Shown here: positions 25,407 through 33,825 of the stretch, piece by piece
Layout of the letters: the number at the start of each line of letters is the position of its first letter
How positions within the stretch are numbered: position 1 is the first letter of the stretch
From: Mesorhizobium loti CJ3sym
GTDB taxonomy: Bacteria > Pseudomonadota > Alphaproteobacteria > Rhizobiales > Rhizobiaceae
Assembly (NCBI RefSeq): GCF_000472785.1
Contig: NZ_AXAL01000010.1
Span: 124,001-188,000 of the forward strand
DNA: 64,000 nucleotides
Direction of reading: 5' to 3'
Position numbers and translations under genes: made by a program
Notes under the pieces: generated by a model
Databases searched by the model: none
What the model was told of the DNA's origin: nothing
Seen by the model: only the letters and a program-made list of their open reading frames with translations

Positions 25407-26342
25407 ATGCCGCTACGCTTTACGCTCAGACAGCTGGAATATTTCGTCGCCGTCGGCGAAGCAGGCTCCATTGCCAAGGCGGCCGAACAGGTCAATGTGT
25501 CGCCGCCGTCGATCTCGGCCTCCATCGCCCAGCTGGAAACCGAGTTCGGCGTCCAGCTTTTTGTCCGCAAGCATTCGCACGGCCTCTCGCTGACGGCCGG
25601 CGGCCGCGTCTTCCTGAAGGAAGCCGCCCGGCTGCTCAACGACGCCGATGCCTTGCACGATGTCGCCGGCGACTTTGCCGAGAAGGTGCGTGGCCCACTG
25701 GCGGTGGGATGCCTGCTGACGTTCGCGCAGATTGTGCTGCCGGCTCTGCGCATGCGGTTCGAGCGCGCCTATCCCGATGTGCGTGTGCGCCAGTTCGAGC
25801 GCAATCAAGGCCAATTGCTCGAGATGCTGCAGCGTGGCGAAATCGACCTTGCCCTGACCTACGATCTCGAACTGTCGCAGGACATGACCTTCGAGCCGCT
25901 GATGCTGGTGCCGGCCTATGTAATGCTGCCGGCGGGGCATCGCTTTGCGGGCAAGGCGTCGATCACGACGGAGGAACTCGCCGACGAGCCGATGGTGTTG
26001 CTCGACCTGCCGTACAGCCGCGAATATTTCCTGTCGGCGTTCCACCAGCGTGGTATCAGGCCCAACATCGCCGAGCGCACCGGCGACATCGCGGTGATGC
26101 GCTCGATGGTGGCCAATGGCTTCGGCTACGGCATCGCCAATATGCGGCCGCTCAACACGCTGGCGCCGGATGGCAAGCCGCTTGTCTTTGTGCCGCTGGA
26201 CGGCGACCTGCGGCCGCTGACCATGGGCGTCGCCTTGCCCAACTCCGACCATCGCACACAAACCGTCCAGGCGTTCATCGACCATTGCCGGCATTTCGTT
26301 GTCGAGCAAGGCGTGTTCGGCGCCGAACGGGCAGTCGGCTAA
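25407..26342 (+). CDS. LysR-family transcriptional regulator
   Basis: 311 residues. The HTH is at residues 1-60 (RFTLRQLEYFVAVGEAGSIAKAAEQV, PPSISASIAQLETEFGVQLFVRKHSHG). The effector domain includes LALTYDLELSQDMTFEPLM and GYGIANMRPLNTLAPDGKPL, similar to activators of amine or aromatic catabolism. It follows the operon 16770-25255 on the same strand but with the repeat between, and its end overlaps the end of the argE-like gene by 4 bp, convergently. It may control either. Confidence 0.88.
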   Translation: MPLRFTLRQLEYFVAVGEAGSIAKAAEQVNVSPPSISASIAQLETEFGVQLFVRKHSHGLSLTAGGRVFLKEAARLLNDADALHDVAGDFAEKVRGPLAVGCLLTFAQIVLPALRMRFERAYPDVRVRQFERNQGQLLEMLQRGEIDLALTYDLELSQDMTFEPLMLVPAYVMLPAGHRFAGKASITTEELADEPMVLLDLPYSREYFLSAFHQRGIRPNIAERTGDIAVMRSMVANGFGYGIANMRPLNTLAPDGKPLVFVPLDGDLRPLTMGVALPNSDHRTQTVQAFIDHCRHFVVEQGVFGAERAVG

Positions 26343-27523
26343 AGCGCGCCGTTTTCAGCGAATCTCTGATCGGCAAGCCGCTGCAGCAATGTTTCCAGCA
26401 TGTCGTCGCAGCGGCGCATTTGCTCGACGCTGACGAATTCGTCGGGCCTGTGCCCCTGCGCCATCGACCCCGGTCCGCAAACCACCGTCGGCGTGCCGAG
26501 ATCGCGGCTGAACAAGCCGCCTTCGGTGCCGAAGGCAACCTTCATGGTGTCGTTGGCGCCGGTCAGCGATTTGACGAAAGCCACGGCTTGCGAACTGGCT
26601 GGCGTGTCCAGGCCGGGATAGGTGTTGGTGATGTCGATGTCGATCGCCGCCTCGGGCGCGATGGCAGAGGCTTCAGCAGCAATGCGCGCAGCCTCAGCGC
26701 GTAGGCGGTCGAGAATCTCGTTCGGGTTGTCGGCCGCGACGTTGCGGATTTCGAAGTCGACCTGGCAGAGGTTCGGCACGATGTTCAGCGCTACGCCGGC
26801 ATTGATCTTGCCGACATGGACGGTGGTGTAGGCAATGTCGTAATCGCCGTCGCGCGCGCCATCGCGCGCCAGCCGGTCCTGCTCGTGGCGCAAGGCGGCA
26901 ACGAAGTCGCACCCGAGATGGATGGCGTTCAGCGCCAACGGGGCGAGCGCCGAATGGCCTTCGCGTCCCCTGCAAAGCGCGCGTGCGGCAAGCTTGCCCT
27001 TGTGCCCCGTCGCCACCTGCATGCCGGTCGGCTCGCCGACGATACACAGCAACGGCCGTTGCGGGGCTGCCTGCAGCATGTCGATCAGGCTGCGCACGCC
27101 AATGCAGCCGATCTCCTCATCATAGGAGAGTGCCAGGTGCAGCGGCGTCCGCAGCGTCCTTTTCGACGCCCTGAGACACGCCGCCAGCGCACAGGCAACG
27201 AAGCCCTTCATGTCGGCCGCGCCGCGTCCGTAGAGCTTGCCGTCGCGCTCGGTCATCCCGAAGGGTGGTAGCGTCCAGTTCTGCCCGTCGATGGGGACGA
27301 CGTCGGTGTGGCCGGACAGCATGATGCCGGAAGCATCGCCCGGTCCGATGGTGGCAAGGAGGTTGGCCTTGTGGCCATCCTCGCTTCGAATGATCTGGCT
27401 GGCAACGCCATGCGCGTCCAGCATCTCCGCCACATACAAGATGAGGTCGAGATTGGAGTCGCGGCTCACAGTCGGAAAGGCGATCAGCTTTTCAAGGATA
27501 CGGATGCTGTCCATGCGTCTCAT
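26339..27523 (-). CDS. argE: Acetylornithine deacetylase-like M20 metallopeptidase (paralogue 2)
   Basis: About 394 residues from the ATG at 27523 (ATG 27514 also possible). Metal-site motifs are LSGHTDVVPIDG, GRGAADMKGFVAC, SYDEEIGCIGV and VGEPTG, with AFGTEGGLFSR and VCGPGSMAQGHRPDE at the end. It shares these with the protein at 4802-5926, but the sequences differ through most of their length, so they are not a recent duplication. An N-acyl amino-acid hydrolase role linked to the preceding RidA/DUF1028 operon is plausible. Confidence 0.85.
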   Translation of the reverse strand: MRRMDSIRILEKLIAFPTVSRDSNLDLILYVAEMLDAHGVASQIIRSEDGHKANLLATIGPGDASGIMLSGHTDVVPIDGQNWTLPPFGMTERDGKLYGRGAADMKGFVACALAACLRASKRTLRTPLHLALSYDEEIGCIGVRSLIDMLQAAPQRPLLCIVGEPTGMQVATGHKGKLAARALCRGREGHSALAPLALNAIHLGCDFVAALRHEQDRLARDGARDGDYDIAYTTVHVGKINAGVALNIVPNLCQVDFEIRNVAADNPNEILDRLRAEAARIAAEASAIAPEAAIDIDITNTYPGLDTPASSQAVAFVKSLTGANDTMKVAFGTEGGLFSRDLGTPTVVCGPGSMAQGHRPDEFVSVEQMRRCDDMLETLLQRLADQRFAENGAL

Positions 27524-27599
27524 GTCTCTTTGGCCGTGCGCATTATCTAGCATCGCGTGGCATTGGCCATGAAGTCGCATTTGGCTCAGCCGGGAATAA

Positions 27600-27642
27600 C
27601 CGGATTCTAATCCGGCCGGGTCGATTAGGCGCGCCCTAATCG
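27600..27642. promoter_or_regulatory. Pair of dyads upstream of the TMADH-like gene, candidate operators
   Basis: CCGGATT at 27600-27606 and AATCCGG at 27609-27615 form one dyad; CGATTAGG at 27622-27629 and CCTAATCG at 27635-27642 form another. The two share the half-site CTAATC(C/G)G and lie in the divergent gap between genes at 27523 and 27790. The regulator is unknown. Confidence 0.45.
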
Positions 27643-27789
27643 GCACAGAAGAAATCTGTAGTTTTCCAGCGCGTGCCGCAACTTATGAGTAGGTTCACGG
27701 CATCAACCGCTGGGCTGGCCGGCTTGCGCGGGGGCTCGAAACCATGATCGGGCATTTTGCAAGGCGACGCTGACAGGAAGGCAAATCCC

Positions 27790-29859
27790 ATGCGCGATCC
27801 ACGCTACGACATTCTGTTCGAGCCTGTGAAGATCGGTCCCGTGACCGCCAAGAACCGCTTTTATCAGGTCCCGCATTGCAATGGCGGCGGCTACCGCGAT
27901 CCGTCCGCCGCGGCCGAGATGCGCCGCATCAAGTCGGAGGGCGGCTGGGGCGTCATCTTCACCGAGCAGACCGAGATGCACCACACGTCGGAGATCACGC
28001 CCTTCATCGAGCTCAGGCTGTGGGACGACGCCGATATTCCGGCACTGGCCAGGATGGCCGAGGCCATGCACCAGCATGGCGCACTAGCCGGCATCCAGCT
28101 CGCCTATTCCGGCATCAATGGCCCGAACCTCTACACCAAGGAAGTGCCACGCGGCCCGTCGGCCTTGCCGATCCGCACCTTCACCAACGATCCCGTTCAG
28201 GCGCGTGCCATGGACAAGCAGGATATACGTGACCTCAGGCGCTGGCACCGCAATGCCTTCAAACGCGCGAAACTGGCGGGTTTCGATCTGGTCTGTCTCT
28301 ACGGCGCGCATGGCTTCGGCATCATTCAGCACTTCCTGTCCACCGCCACCAATCAGCGCAGCGACGAATATGGCGGCTCGCTGGAAAACCGCTCGCGGCT
28401 GATGCGTGAGCTGATCGAAGAGGGGCGCGACGCCATTGGCGACACTTGCGGCCTGACGCTGCGGTTGTCGCTGGACGAGATGATCGGCGAGCTTGGCTTC
28501 GCCAACTCCGAAGTGCGCGACATGATCGAGATGCATGCCGACCTGCCCGACCTCTGGGACCTGGCGCATGGCGCCTGGGAGGATTGCTCCGGGCCGTCGC
28601 GGTTCAAGGAGGAGGGGGCGCAGGAGAGCCTGGTATCCGGTATCAAGAAGCTGACCTCGAAGCCGGTCGTCGGTGTCGGGCGCTTCACCTCGCCGGATGT
28701 GATGGTCAGGATGATCAAGTCCGGCACGCTTGATTTCATCGGCTGCGCCCGTCCATCGATCGCCGATCCCTTTCTGCCGAAGAAGGTGGAGGAGGGGCGA
28801 ATCGCAGACATTCGCGAATGCATCGGTTGCAACATCTGCATCACTGGCGACATGACCATGTCGATCTCGCGCTGCACGCAGAACCCGACATTCATGGAAG
28901 AGTGGCGCAAGGGCTGGCATCCCGAACGGATGCAAGCCAAGGGCGACAGCGACAGCGTGCTGATCGTCGGCGCCGGTCCCGCCGGGCTGGAGGCCGCGCG
29001 CGCGCTCGGCCTGCGCGGCTATCAGGTGGCCATTGCCGAGGCAGGCACCGAACTCGGCGGCCGCGTCGCGCGGGAGTGCCGCCTGCCTGGCCTTTCCGCA
29101 TGGGGCCGTGTGCGCGACTATCGCCAGTACCAGCTCAGCCAGATGTCCAATGTCGACATCTATTTCGAAAGCCGACTGTCTGCCGAGGATATCCTGGCCT
29201 TCGGCTTTCAGAACGTCGCCCTCGCCACAGGCGCGACATGGCGCCGCGACGGCGTGGCGCGCGCCCATGTGGTGCCGATGCCGATCAGCCCGGCCATGCC
29301 GCTCTACACGCCGGATGATTTGATGGGTGGCAATGTGCCGACCGGCAACGTCGTGCTGTTCGACGACGACCACTACTACATGGGTGGCGTTCTGGCCGAA
29401 CTGATGGCGCGGCAGGGCGCGAAGGTGACGCTCGTGACGCCATCCGCCTATGTCTCCGACTGGACCCGCAACACGCTGGAGCAGGGCGCCATCCATCGCC
29501 GGCTGGCCGGGCTCGGCGTCGAGATCGTTCTGAACAGGACCGTGACGCGCATTGTGCCCGGAGGTGTTGCCACTGCCTGTGCCTACACCGGTGCCGAACG
29601 CGATATCGCCGCCGACGCCGTGGTGCTGGTGACGTCGCGCCAACAGGATGATGGGGTCTGGACCGAATTGAAGGCGCGGCGGGACGAATGGGCCGACAGC
29701 GGCATTCGCTCGATCAAGGTCATCGGCGATGCCGAGGCGCCGGGTCCGATTGCCTGGGCGACCTATGCCGGCCATCGTTTCGCTCGTGAGTTGGACGAAC
29801 TCGATATCGGCGACGCGCTGCCGTTCCGGCGAGAGGTGACGGCACTGGCCGCGCAATAG
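27790..29859 (+). CDS. NADH:flavin oxidoreductase, trimethylamine dehydrogenase / StcD-like iron-sulfur flavoenzyme
   Basis: 689 residues. The N-terminal 360 residues form an old-yellow-enzyme-type barrel (ILFEPVKIGPVTAKNRFYQVPHC, HGFGIIQHFLS, DEYGGSLENRSR, VGVGRFTSPD). The [4Fe-4S] site is CIGCNICI with a later Cys in SRC. A C-terminal FAD/NAD-type domain has LIVGAGPAGLEAARALGLRG. This is the layout of trimethylamine and dimethylamine dehydrogenases and of StcD, the N-methylproline demethylase of stachydrine breakdown, so oxidative N-demethylation is the likely chemistry. AGGAAGG precedes the ATG. The actual amine is unknown. Confidence 0.85.
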   Translation: MRDPRYDILFEPVKIGPVTAKNRFYQVPHCNGGGYRDPSAAAEMRRIKSEGGWGVIFTEQTEMHHTSEITPFIELRLWDDADIPALARMAEAMHQHGALAGIQLAYSGINGPNLYTKEVPRGPSALPIRTFTNDPVQARAMDKQDIRDLRRWHRNAFKRAKLAGFDLVCLYGAHGFGIIQHFLSTATNQRSDEYGGSLENRSRLMRELIEEGRDAIGDTCGLTLRLSLDEMIGELGFANSEVRDMIEMHADLPDLWDLAHGAWEDCSGPSRFKEEGAQESLVSGIKKLTSKPVVGVGRFTSPDVMVRMIKSGTLDFIGCARPSIADPFLPKKVEEGRIADIRECIGCNICITGDMTMSISRCTQNPTFMEEWRKGWHPERMQAKGDSDSVLIVGAGPAGLEAARALGLRGYQVAIAEAGTELGGRVARECRLPGLSAWGRVRDYRQYQLSQMSNVDIYFESRLSAEDILAFGFQNVALATGATWRRDGVARAHVVPMPISPAMPLYTPDDLMGGNVPTGNVVLFDDDHYYMGGVLAELMARQGAKVTLVTPSAYVSDWTRNTLEQGAIHRRLAGLGVEIVLNRTVTRIVPGGVATACAYTGAERDIAADAVVLVTSRQQDDGVWTELKARRDEWADSGIRSIKVIGDAEAPGPIAWATYAGHRFARELDELDIGDALPFRREVTALAAQ

Positions 29860-29943
29860 GGGATGAGATCATGACGTCCTTCGCTCTTTCCGCCGTGGAT
29901 CGACGACTCTAAGTCCAGGGGACCGACAGCGTTGAACGAGCCC

Positions 29944-31347
29944 TCATGGGATCGATAACCAGGATAGATCGGGCACGAACGCGGTTGTGCGGGAGCGGAT
30001 TTTTCCACCCACCCAGACTGCTGCGATATTGGCGCGCCCGGCGTTCAGCATGATCTTGTCAAACACATCGAGCGCACTGTCGAGTTTCGGCCAGAGTGAT
30101 ATGTTCGACGCGGGCACGTCCACGTCGACGACCAGCGCGTCGAATTCGAAGCCGGGCGCGAAGACGCCAACAGGTAGGCCGAGCGCCTCGCCGCCGCCGG
30201 CGGTGGCGAGCCAGAAGGCTTCCGCCGTGGTGATGCGGGAACCGGGTACGCCGCGTGCCTCACGAGCCGCCGCCGGATCGACACCGCTGTTCAGGGCGCG
30301 CGCGGCGATCATGGCAAGCCGCGCGCTGTCGAAGAGCGAAGGCGAATAACCGCCTGAAATGTCAGTGCCCAAGCCGACATGAACGCCCTTGTCGAGGGCG
30401 GCGCGCAACGGAAAGACCGCATCTGCGAAGTAAAAGTTCGAAAGCGGACAGTGCGCGAGGCCGGCCCCGGCGGCCTTGATCCTGTCGACATCTTTGGGAG
30501 AGACGAAGTTCGAATGGGCAAGGATGGTCTTGCCGGTGAGCAGCCCGAACCGCGCCAGCACCTCCGTGTCGGTCTCACCGAAACGGTTTTGGACATAGTT
30601 GTTTGCCCAGTCGCTTTCGCAGCAATGCGTCTGCACATGGCAGCCGGTCTCATGCGCGACGCGACCGAGCCCTTCTAGCAGCGCATCCGTACAGCTTGGC
30701 ACGAAACGCGGCGTGATCGCCGGATGGACAAGTGTGTGCCCTTCGGGCTGCATCTCCGCCAGCCGCTGCATGAAGCGCCTGGTGTCCTCGACCGCCGCCC
30801 ATGCGTCGGCATCGCGGTAGAAATCCGGGCACTGCCCCTGATCGTCCATGGCGACCTTGCCGACCAGCGCGCGCTGGCCCCGCTTGAGGCAGATTTCGGC
30901 GAGCGCAAGGTTGGCTTCGACATGAATGGTGCCGAAATAGACGGCGGTGGTTGTCCCGTTGGCGAGCAGGTTCTCGACCAGGGAGCTATAGACCTGTCGC
31001 GCAAACGCGGTGTCGGCATATTTCGCTTCGAGCGGGAACGTGTATTTCTGGAGCCACTCCTCGAGTGGCGCGTCAAGCGCCTTGCCAAGCTGCGCCCATT
31101 GCGGTGCATGGATGTGCAGATCCACCATGCCGGGCAAGAGGTATTGGCTGTCGGCGAGCGTGACCAGTGTTCCATCGTCATCCGCCGAACGGCGGATCGT
31201 CGCGTGGTCGGCGCGGTCGGGGCGTACGACATCGAAAATCCGCCCATCACCGCCGACCTTGATCAGACAGTTTTCCAAGACTTCCAGCTGACCGCGCTGC
31301 GGCGCATGGAAGGCGTTGCAGGCGACAGTGAAGCCTTCGTTTCCCAT
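29944..31347 (-). CDS. guaD: Guanine deaminase
   Basis: About 467 residues from the ATG at 31347. Metal ligands are in PGMVDLHIHAPQW (His-x-His), THCCESDW, LAHSNFVS and GLGTDISGGYSPS (late Asp), and the order and spacing match guanine deaminase of the amidohydrolase superfamily, which converts guanine to xanthine and ammonia. It is the last gene of the minus-strand operon beginning at 34731, 41 bp after the GST-like gene. That ties a purine ring to the Rieske system upstream and is key to the substrate hypothesis. It is convergent with the gene ending at 29859. Confidence 0.88.
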   Translation of the reverse strand: MGNEGFTVACNAFHAPQRGQLEVLENCLIKVGGDGRIFDVVRPDRADHATIRRSADDDGTLVTLADSQYLLPGMVDLHIHAPQWAQLGKALDAPLEEWLQKYTFPLEAKYADTAFARQVYSSLVENLLANGTTTAVYFGTIHVEANLALAEICLKRGQRALVGKVAMDDQGQCPDFYRDADAWAAVEDTRRFMQRLAEMQPEGHTLVHPAITPRFVPSCTDALLEGLGRVAHETGCHVQTHCCESDWANNYVQNRFGETDTEVLARFGLLTGKTILAHSNFVSPKDVDRIKAAGAGLAHCPLSNFYFADAVFPLRAALDKGVHVGLGTDISGGYSPSLFDSARLAMIAARALNSGVDPAAAREARGVPGSRITTAEAFWLATAGGGEALGLPVGVFAPGFEFDALVVDVDVPASNISLWPKLDSALDVFDKIMLNAGRANIAAVWVGGKIRSRTTAFVPDLSWLSIP

Positions 31348-31388
31348 ACCGTGTCCCAATTTCTGATGCCGCCGCCGATACCGTTCGC

Positions 31389-32036
31389 TCAGATGGCGCG
31401 GGCAGGCCCCGCAGGAAATATGCCTGACATGACGATGAAGCCCGGCACGCGCTTGACCCGGTCCCCCCAGCGGCGGATCGCCGGATAATCCTGTCGCGAG
31501 ATGCCGCCTTCTTCCGAAAGCAGGACGTAGGGAAAGCAGGCAATGTCGGAGATGGTCGGATGATCGGCGGCGCAGATCCAGTCGCGGCCTACCTGTTGGC
31601 CGAACCACAGATGTTCGTCCAGAATGCGGAACAGACGGTGCGCGCCGGCGCGTGCCGCCTCGACGTCGAGATCATAAAACAGCCCGTCATGCAGACGTGC
31701 CGCCGAAGCGGTGGCGGTGATGCCATCGGCGAAAGCCAGCCATTGGCCGATCTCGCCCAGCAGCGCCGGATTGTCCCGCGGATACCAGTTTCCCGACGCA
31801 TCATACCTGGCGGCGAGATAGACCAGAATCGCCTGCGCGTCTCGCAGGATCAGCCCGTCATCGTCGATTATCGGAAGCTGGCCAAGCGGGTTGAGCTTCA
31901 GGAGCGTCGCCGATTTGTGCTCGCGGCCGGGATAGAAATCCACCGGCACGATTTTGTACTCAACGCCGAGGATGCTCATCAGCAGGCGCAATTTGTAGCA
32001 GTTTCCCGACAATTCGAAATCGTAAAGCGTGATCAT
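31389..32036 (-). CDS. Glutathione S-transferase-like protein (NdmE-like)
   Basis: 215 residues. The thioredoxin-like N-domain reads ITLYDFELSGNCYKLRLLMSILGVEYK and contains NPLGQLPIIDDDGLILRDAQAILVYLA, with the cis-Pro and Glu/Asp-Ser-like glutathione contacts partly altered (RDAQ instead of ESxA). The C-terminal domain is helical. In the caffeine-degrading system of Pseudomonas putida CBB5, a GST-like protein, NdmE, of the same size is a structural partner that holds NdmC and NdmD together. Here it lies 9 bp after an NdmD-like gene and before guanine deaminase, so I read it as that partner rather than a free detoxifying GST. Confidence 0.82.
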   Translation of the reverse strand: MITLYDFELSGNCYKLRLLMSILGVEYKIVPVDFYPGREHKSATLLKLNPLGQLPIIDDDGLILRDAQAILVYLAARYDASGNWYPRDNPALLGEIGQWLAFADGITATASAARLHDGLFYDLDVEAARAGAHRLFRILDEHLWFGQQVGRDWICAADHPTISDIACFPYVLLSEEGGISRQDYPAIRRWGDRVKRVPGFIVMSGIFPAGPARAI

Positions 32037-32045
32037 GCCATGGCC

Positions 32046-33803
32046 TTACAGGTCGAGCACGAGGCGCGCCGAACAGGCTCGCGACACACAAGTCATGATC
32101 TTTGTCCCGCTCCGTTTCTCCGCGTCGTTGAGATAGACGTCCTGATGATCCGGTTCACCTTCCAGAACCGTGGCGACGCAGGTGCCGCAGGCACCTTGTT
32201 CACATGAGGACGGCATGTCGATACCGTTGCCGCGCATCACCTCCAGGATGGTGCTGCCGGCCGGCACGCGAAGGGTGACCGCCGAACGCGCCAGTGCGAT
32301 CTCGAAGCTCGAACTGTCGTCGATCGCCTTGGTGTTCTTGAAATACTCGAAATGAACGGAGGCATCGGGCCAGCCTTTTTCGGCAGCGATGCGCCGTGCC
32401 ACCTCCAGCATCGGAGCGGGGCCGCAGAGATAGGCATGCATGTCTGGCCGGTAGTCGACGAGCAGTTCGGCGAGCTTCGCGGCGGTTGCCTGCGGATTGA
32501 GACCGAGATGCGACGTGAGCGCTCTGCCGAGCGTCGCCAGCCGTTCGGGAAAGGCCAGCTGCGTTTCGTCCTGCGCAAAATAGTGCAGCTCGCTCAGCAG
32601 GCTCATATGGCTGAGCGCTTGCGCCATGGCGATGAGCGGCGTGATTCCGATGCCGCCGGCAATGAACAGCGTCTTTACGGCGTCGCGCCGCAACGGAAAA
32701 TTGTTGCGCGGCTCGGAGATGGCCAGCAGATCGCCTTCGCGCACCGTCTCGTGCAGGCACGACGATCCGCCCTTCGAGTCCCGCTCCCGCTTCACGCCGA
32801 TCGTGTAGCTGTCTGTCTCGCCCGGTGCGTTGGTGATCGAGTACTGGCGGATCTGACCATTGGGCAGGTGTACATCGATATGGGCGCCGGGCTGGAAGGT
32901 CGGCAGCAGCCCTCGGATGGGGCGCAGTTCGAAGCCGGCAATGTCGTTGGCGGTCATCCATTTGCGCGCCACCTGAACGGTGATCGCCGCTCGACGTCCC
33001 GAGGCTGAAAGTGAGGGCATCTCCGCCAGTTCCGGCGCCACGCTTTCATAGACCGGCTCGATCGGCGGGGCGGCCGGGAGTGCCGCCGCCTCCCGCTCGA
33101 CGCGGTCGCGCAATGCCGAGAGACGTTCGTTGTGATGACGCAGAATGGTGTTCCGCACCATCCCTTCGGCATTGCGGTCGAGCACACCGCGGATCACCGA
33201 CCGGCTGGAATCGACTGGTTGCACGAAGAACACCGCTAGCGTCTCTTGCGACCCGGAACGGGCGCGCAGGGCAATCGAGAAACCCTCCGCTGCCTCGATT
33301 GAAACCAGGGCTTCCTTGCTGTCGATGGCGTTGTTCGGTTGGAACCGGTAGTCGGCGAGATGCGCCAAAGCCAACGCGGCCGGAGCGTTGAGCGGCATAC
33401 CGCGCAGCACGAGCAGATTTGCGTCGTCTAATCCGGCGACCCGTGGCAGCGCTGCTGCCTCTTCGAGCGACGACCAGACCAGCCCGTAGCGTTCCTCTGC
33501 GGGGAAGGTGCGGTTGGTGATGGTTCGCGCAGGCGCGTCGGCGGGGTGCGCGGGAATATAGGTACAGCCGGCGGTGCGGTTGGAATAGCGCCAGCCGTGA
33601 TACTGGCATTTCAATTCACGGCCGTCGCTGACACCAATCGACAGCCGTACGCCGCGATGCAGGCAACGGTTTTCCCAGACGTTGACATAGCCATCGTCGG
33701 CCCTCCATACCGCGAACTCGCGCCCGAACAACTGGCCGTGGAAGACGTGGCGGAACGGCAGATCATGCGACGCGGCGATCGGATGCCAAGGATGACTGGA
33801 CAC
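32046..33803 (-). CDS. Reductase with N-terminal Rieske domain fused to FMN/NAD and plant-type ferredoxin domains (NdmD-like)
   Basis: About 585 residues from a GTG at 33803 with GGAG 8 nt upstream; a TTG at 33836 would overlap the upstream gene. Residues 20-110 are a Rieske domain with C47-x-H49 (ENRCLHRG) and C66-x2-H69 (KCQYHGW). A linker with oxygenase-like remnants follows. From about residue 275 on lies a phthalate-dioxygenase-reductase-type module: FMN site QYSITNAPGE, NAD site LFIAGGIGITPLIA, CGPAPML, and a C-terminal [2Fe-2S] site CEQGACGTC with a final Cys in TCVSRAC. This fusion matches NdmD, which supplies the Rieske cluster in trans. Confidence 0.88.
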   Translation of the reverse strand: MSSHPWHPIAASHDLPFRHVFHGQLFGREFAVWRADDGYVNVWENRCLHRGVRLSIGVSDGRELKCQYHGWRYSNRTAGCTYIPAHPADAPARTITNRTFPAEERYGLVWSSLEEAAALPRVAGLDDANLLVLRGMPLNAPAALALAHLADYRFQPNNAIDSKEALVSIEAAEGFSIALRARSGSQETLAVFFVQPVDSSRSVIRGVLDRNAEGMVRNTILRHHNERLSALRDRVEREAAALPAAPPIEPVYESVAPELAEMPSLSASGRRAAITVQVARKWMTANDIAGFELRPIRGLLPTFQPGAHIDVHLPNGQIRQYSITNAPGETDSYTIGVKRERDSKGGSSCLHETVREGDLLAISEPRNNFPLRRDAVKTLFIAGGIGITPLIAMAQALSHMSLLSELHYFAQDETQLAFPERLATLGRALTSHLGLNPQATAAKLAELLVDYRPDMHAYLCGPAPMLEVARRIAAEKGWPDASVHFEYFKNTKAIDDSSSFEIALARSAVTLRVPAGSTILEVMRGNGIDMPSSCEQGACGTCVATVLEGEPDHQDVYLNDAEKRSGTKIMTCVSRACSARLVLDL

Positions 33804-33825
33804 GATACCGTCTCCGGGTTCGAAA

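Noticed and set aside
28084..29856. A 590-codon minus-strand frame
   Set aside because: It is antisense to the TMADH/StcD-like gene and rich in His, Arg and Asp in the pattern of a shadow frame.
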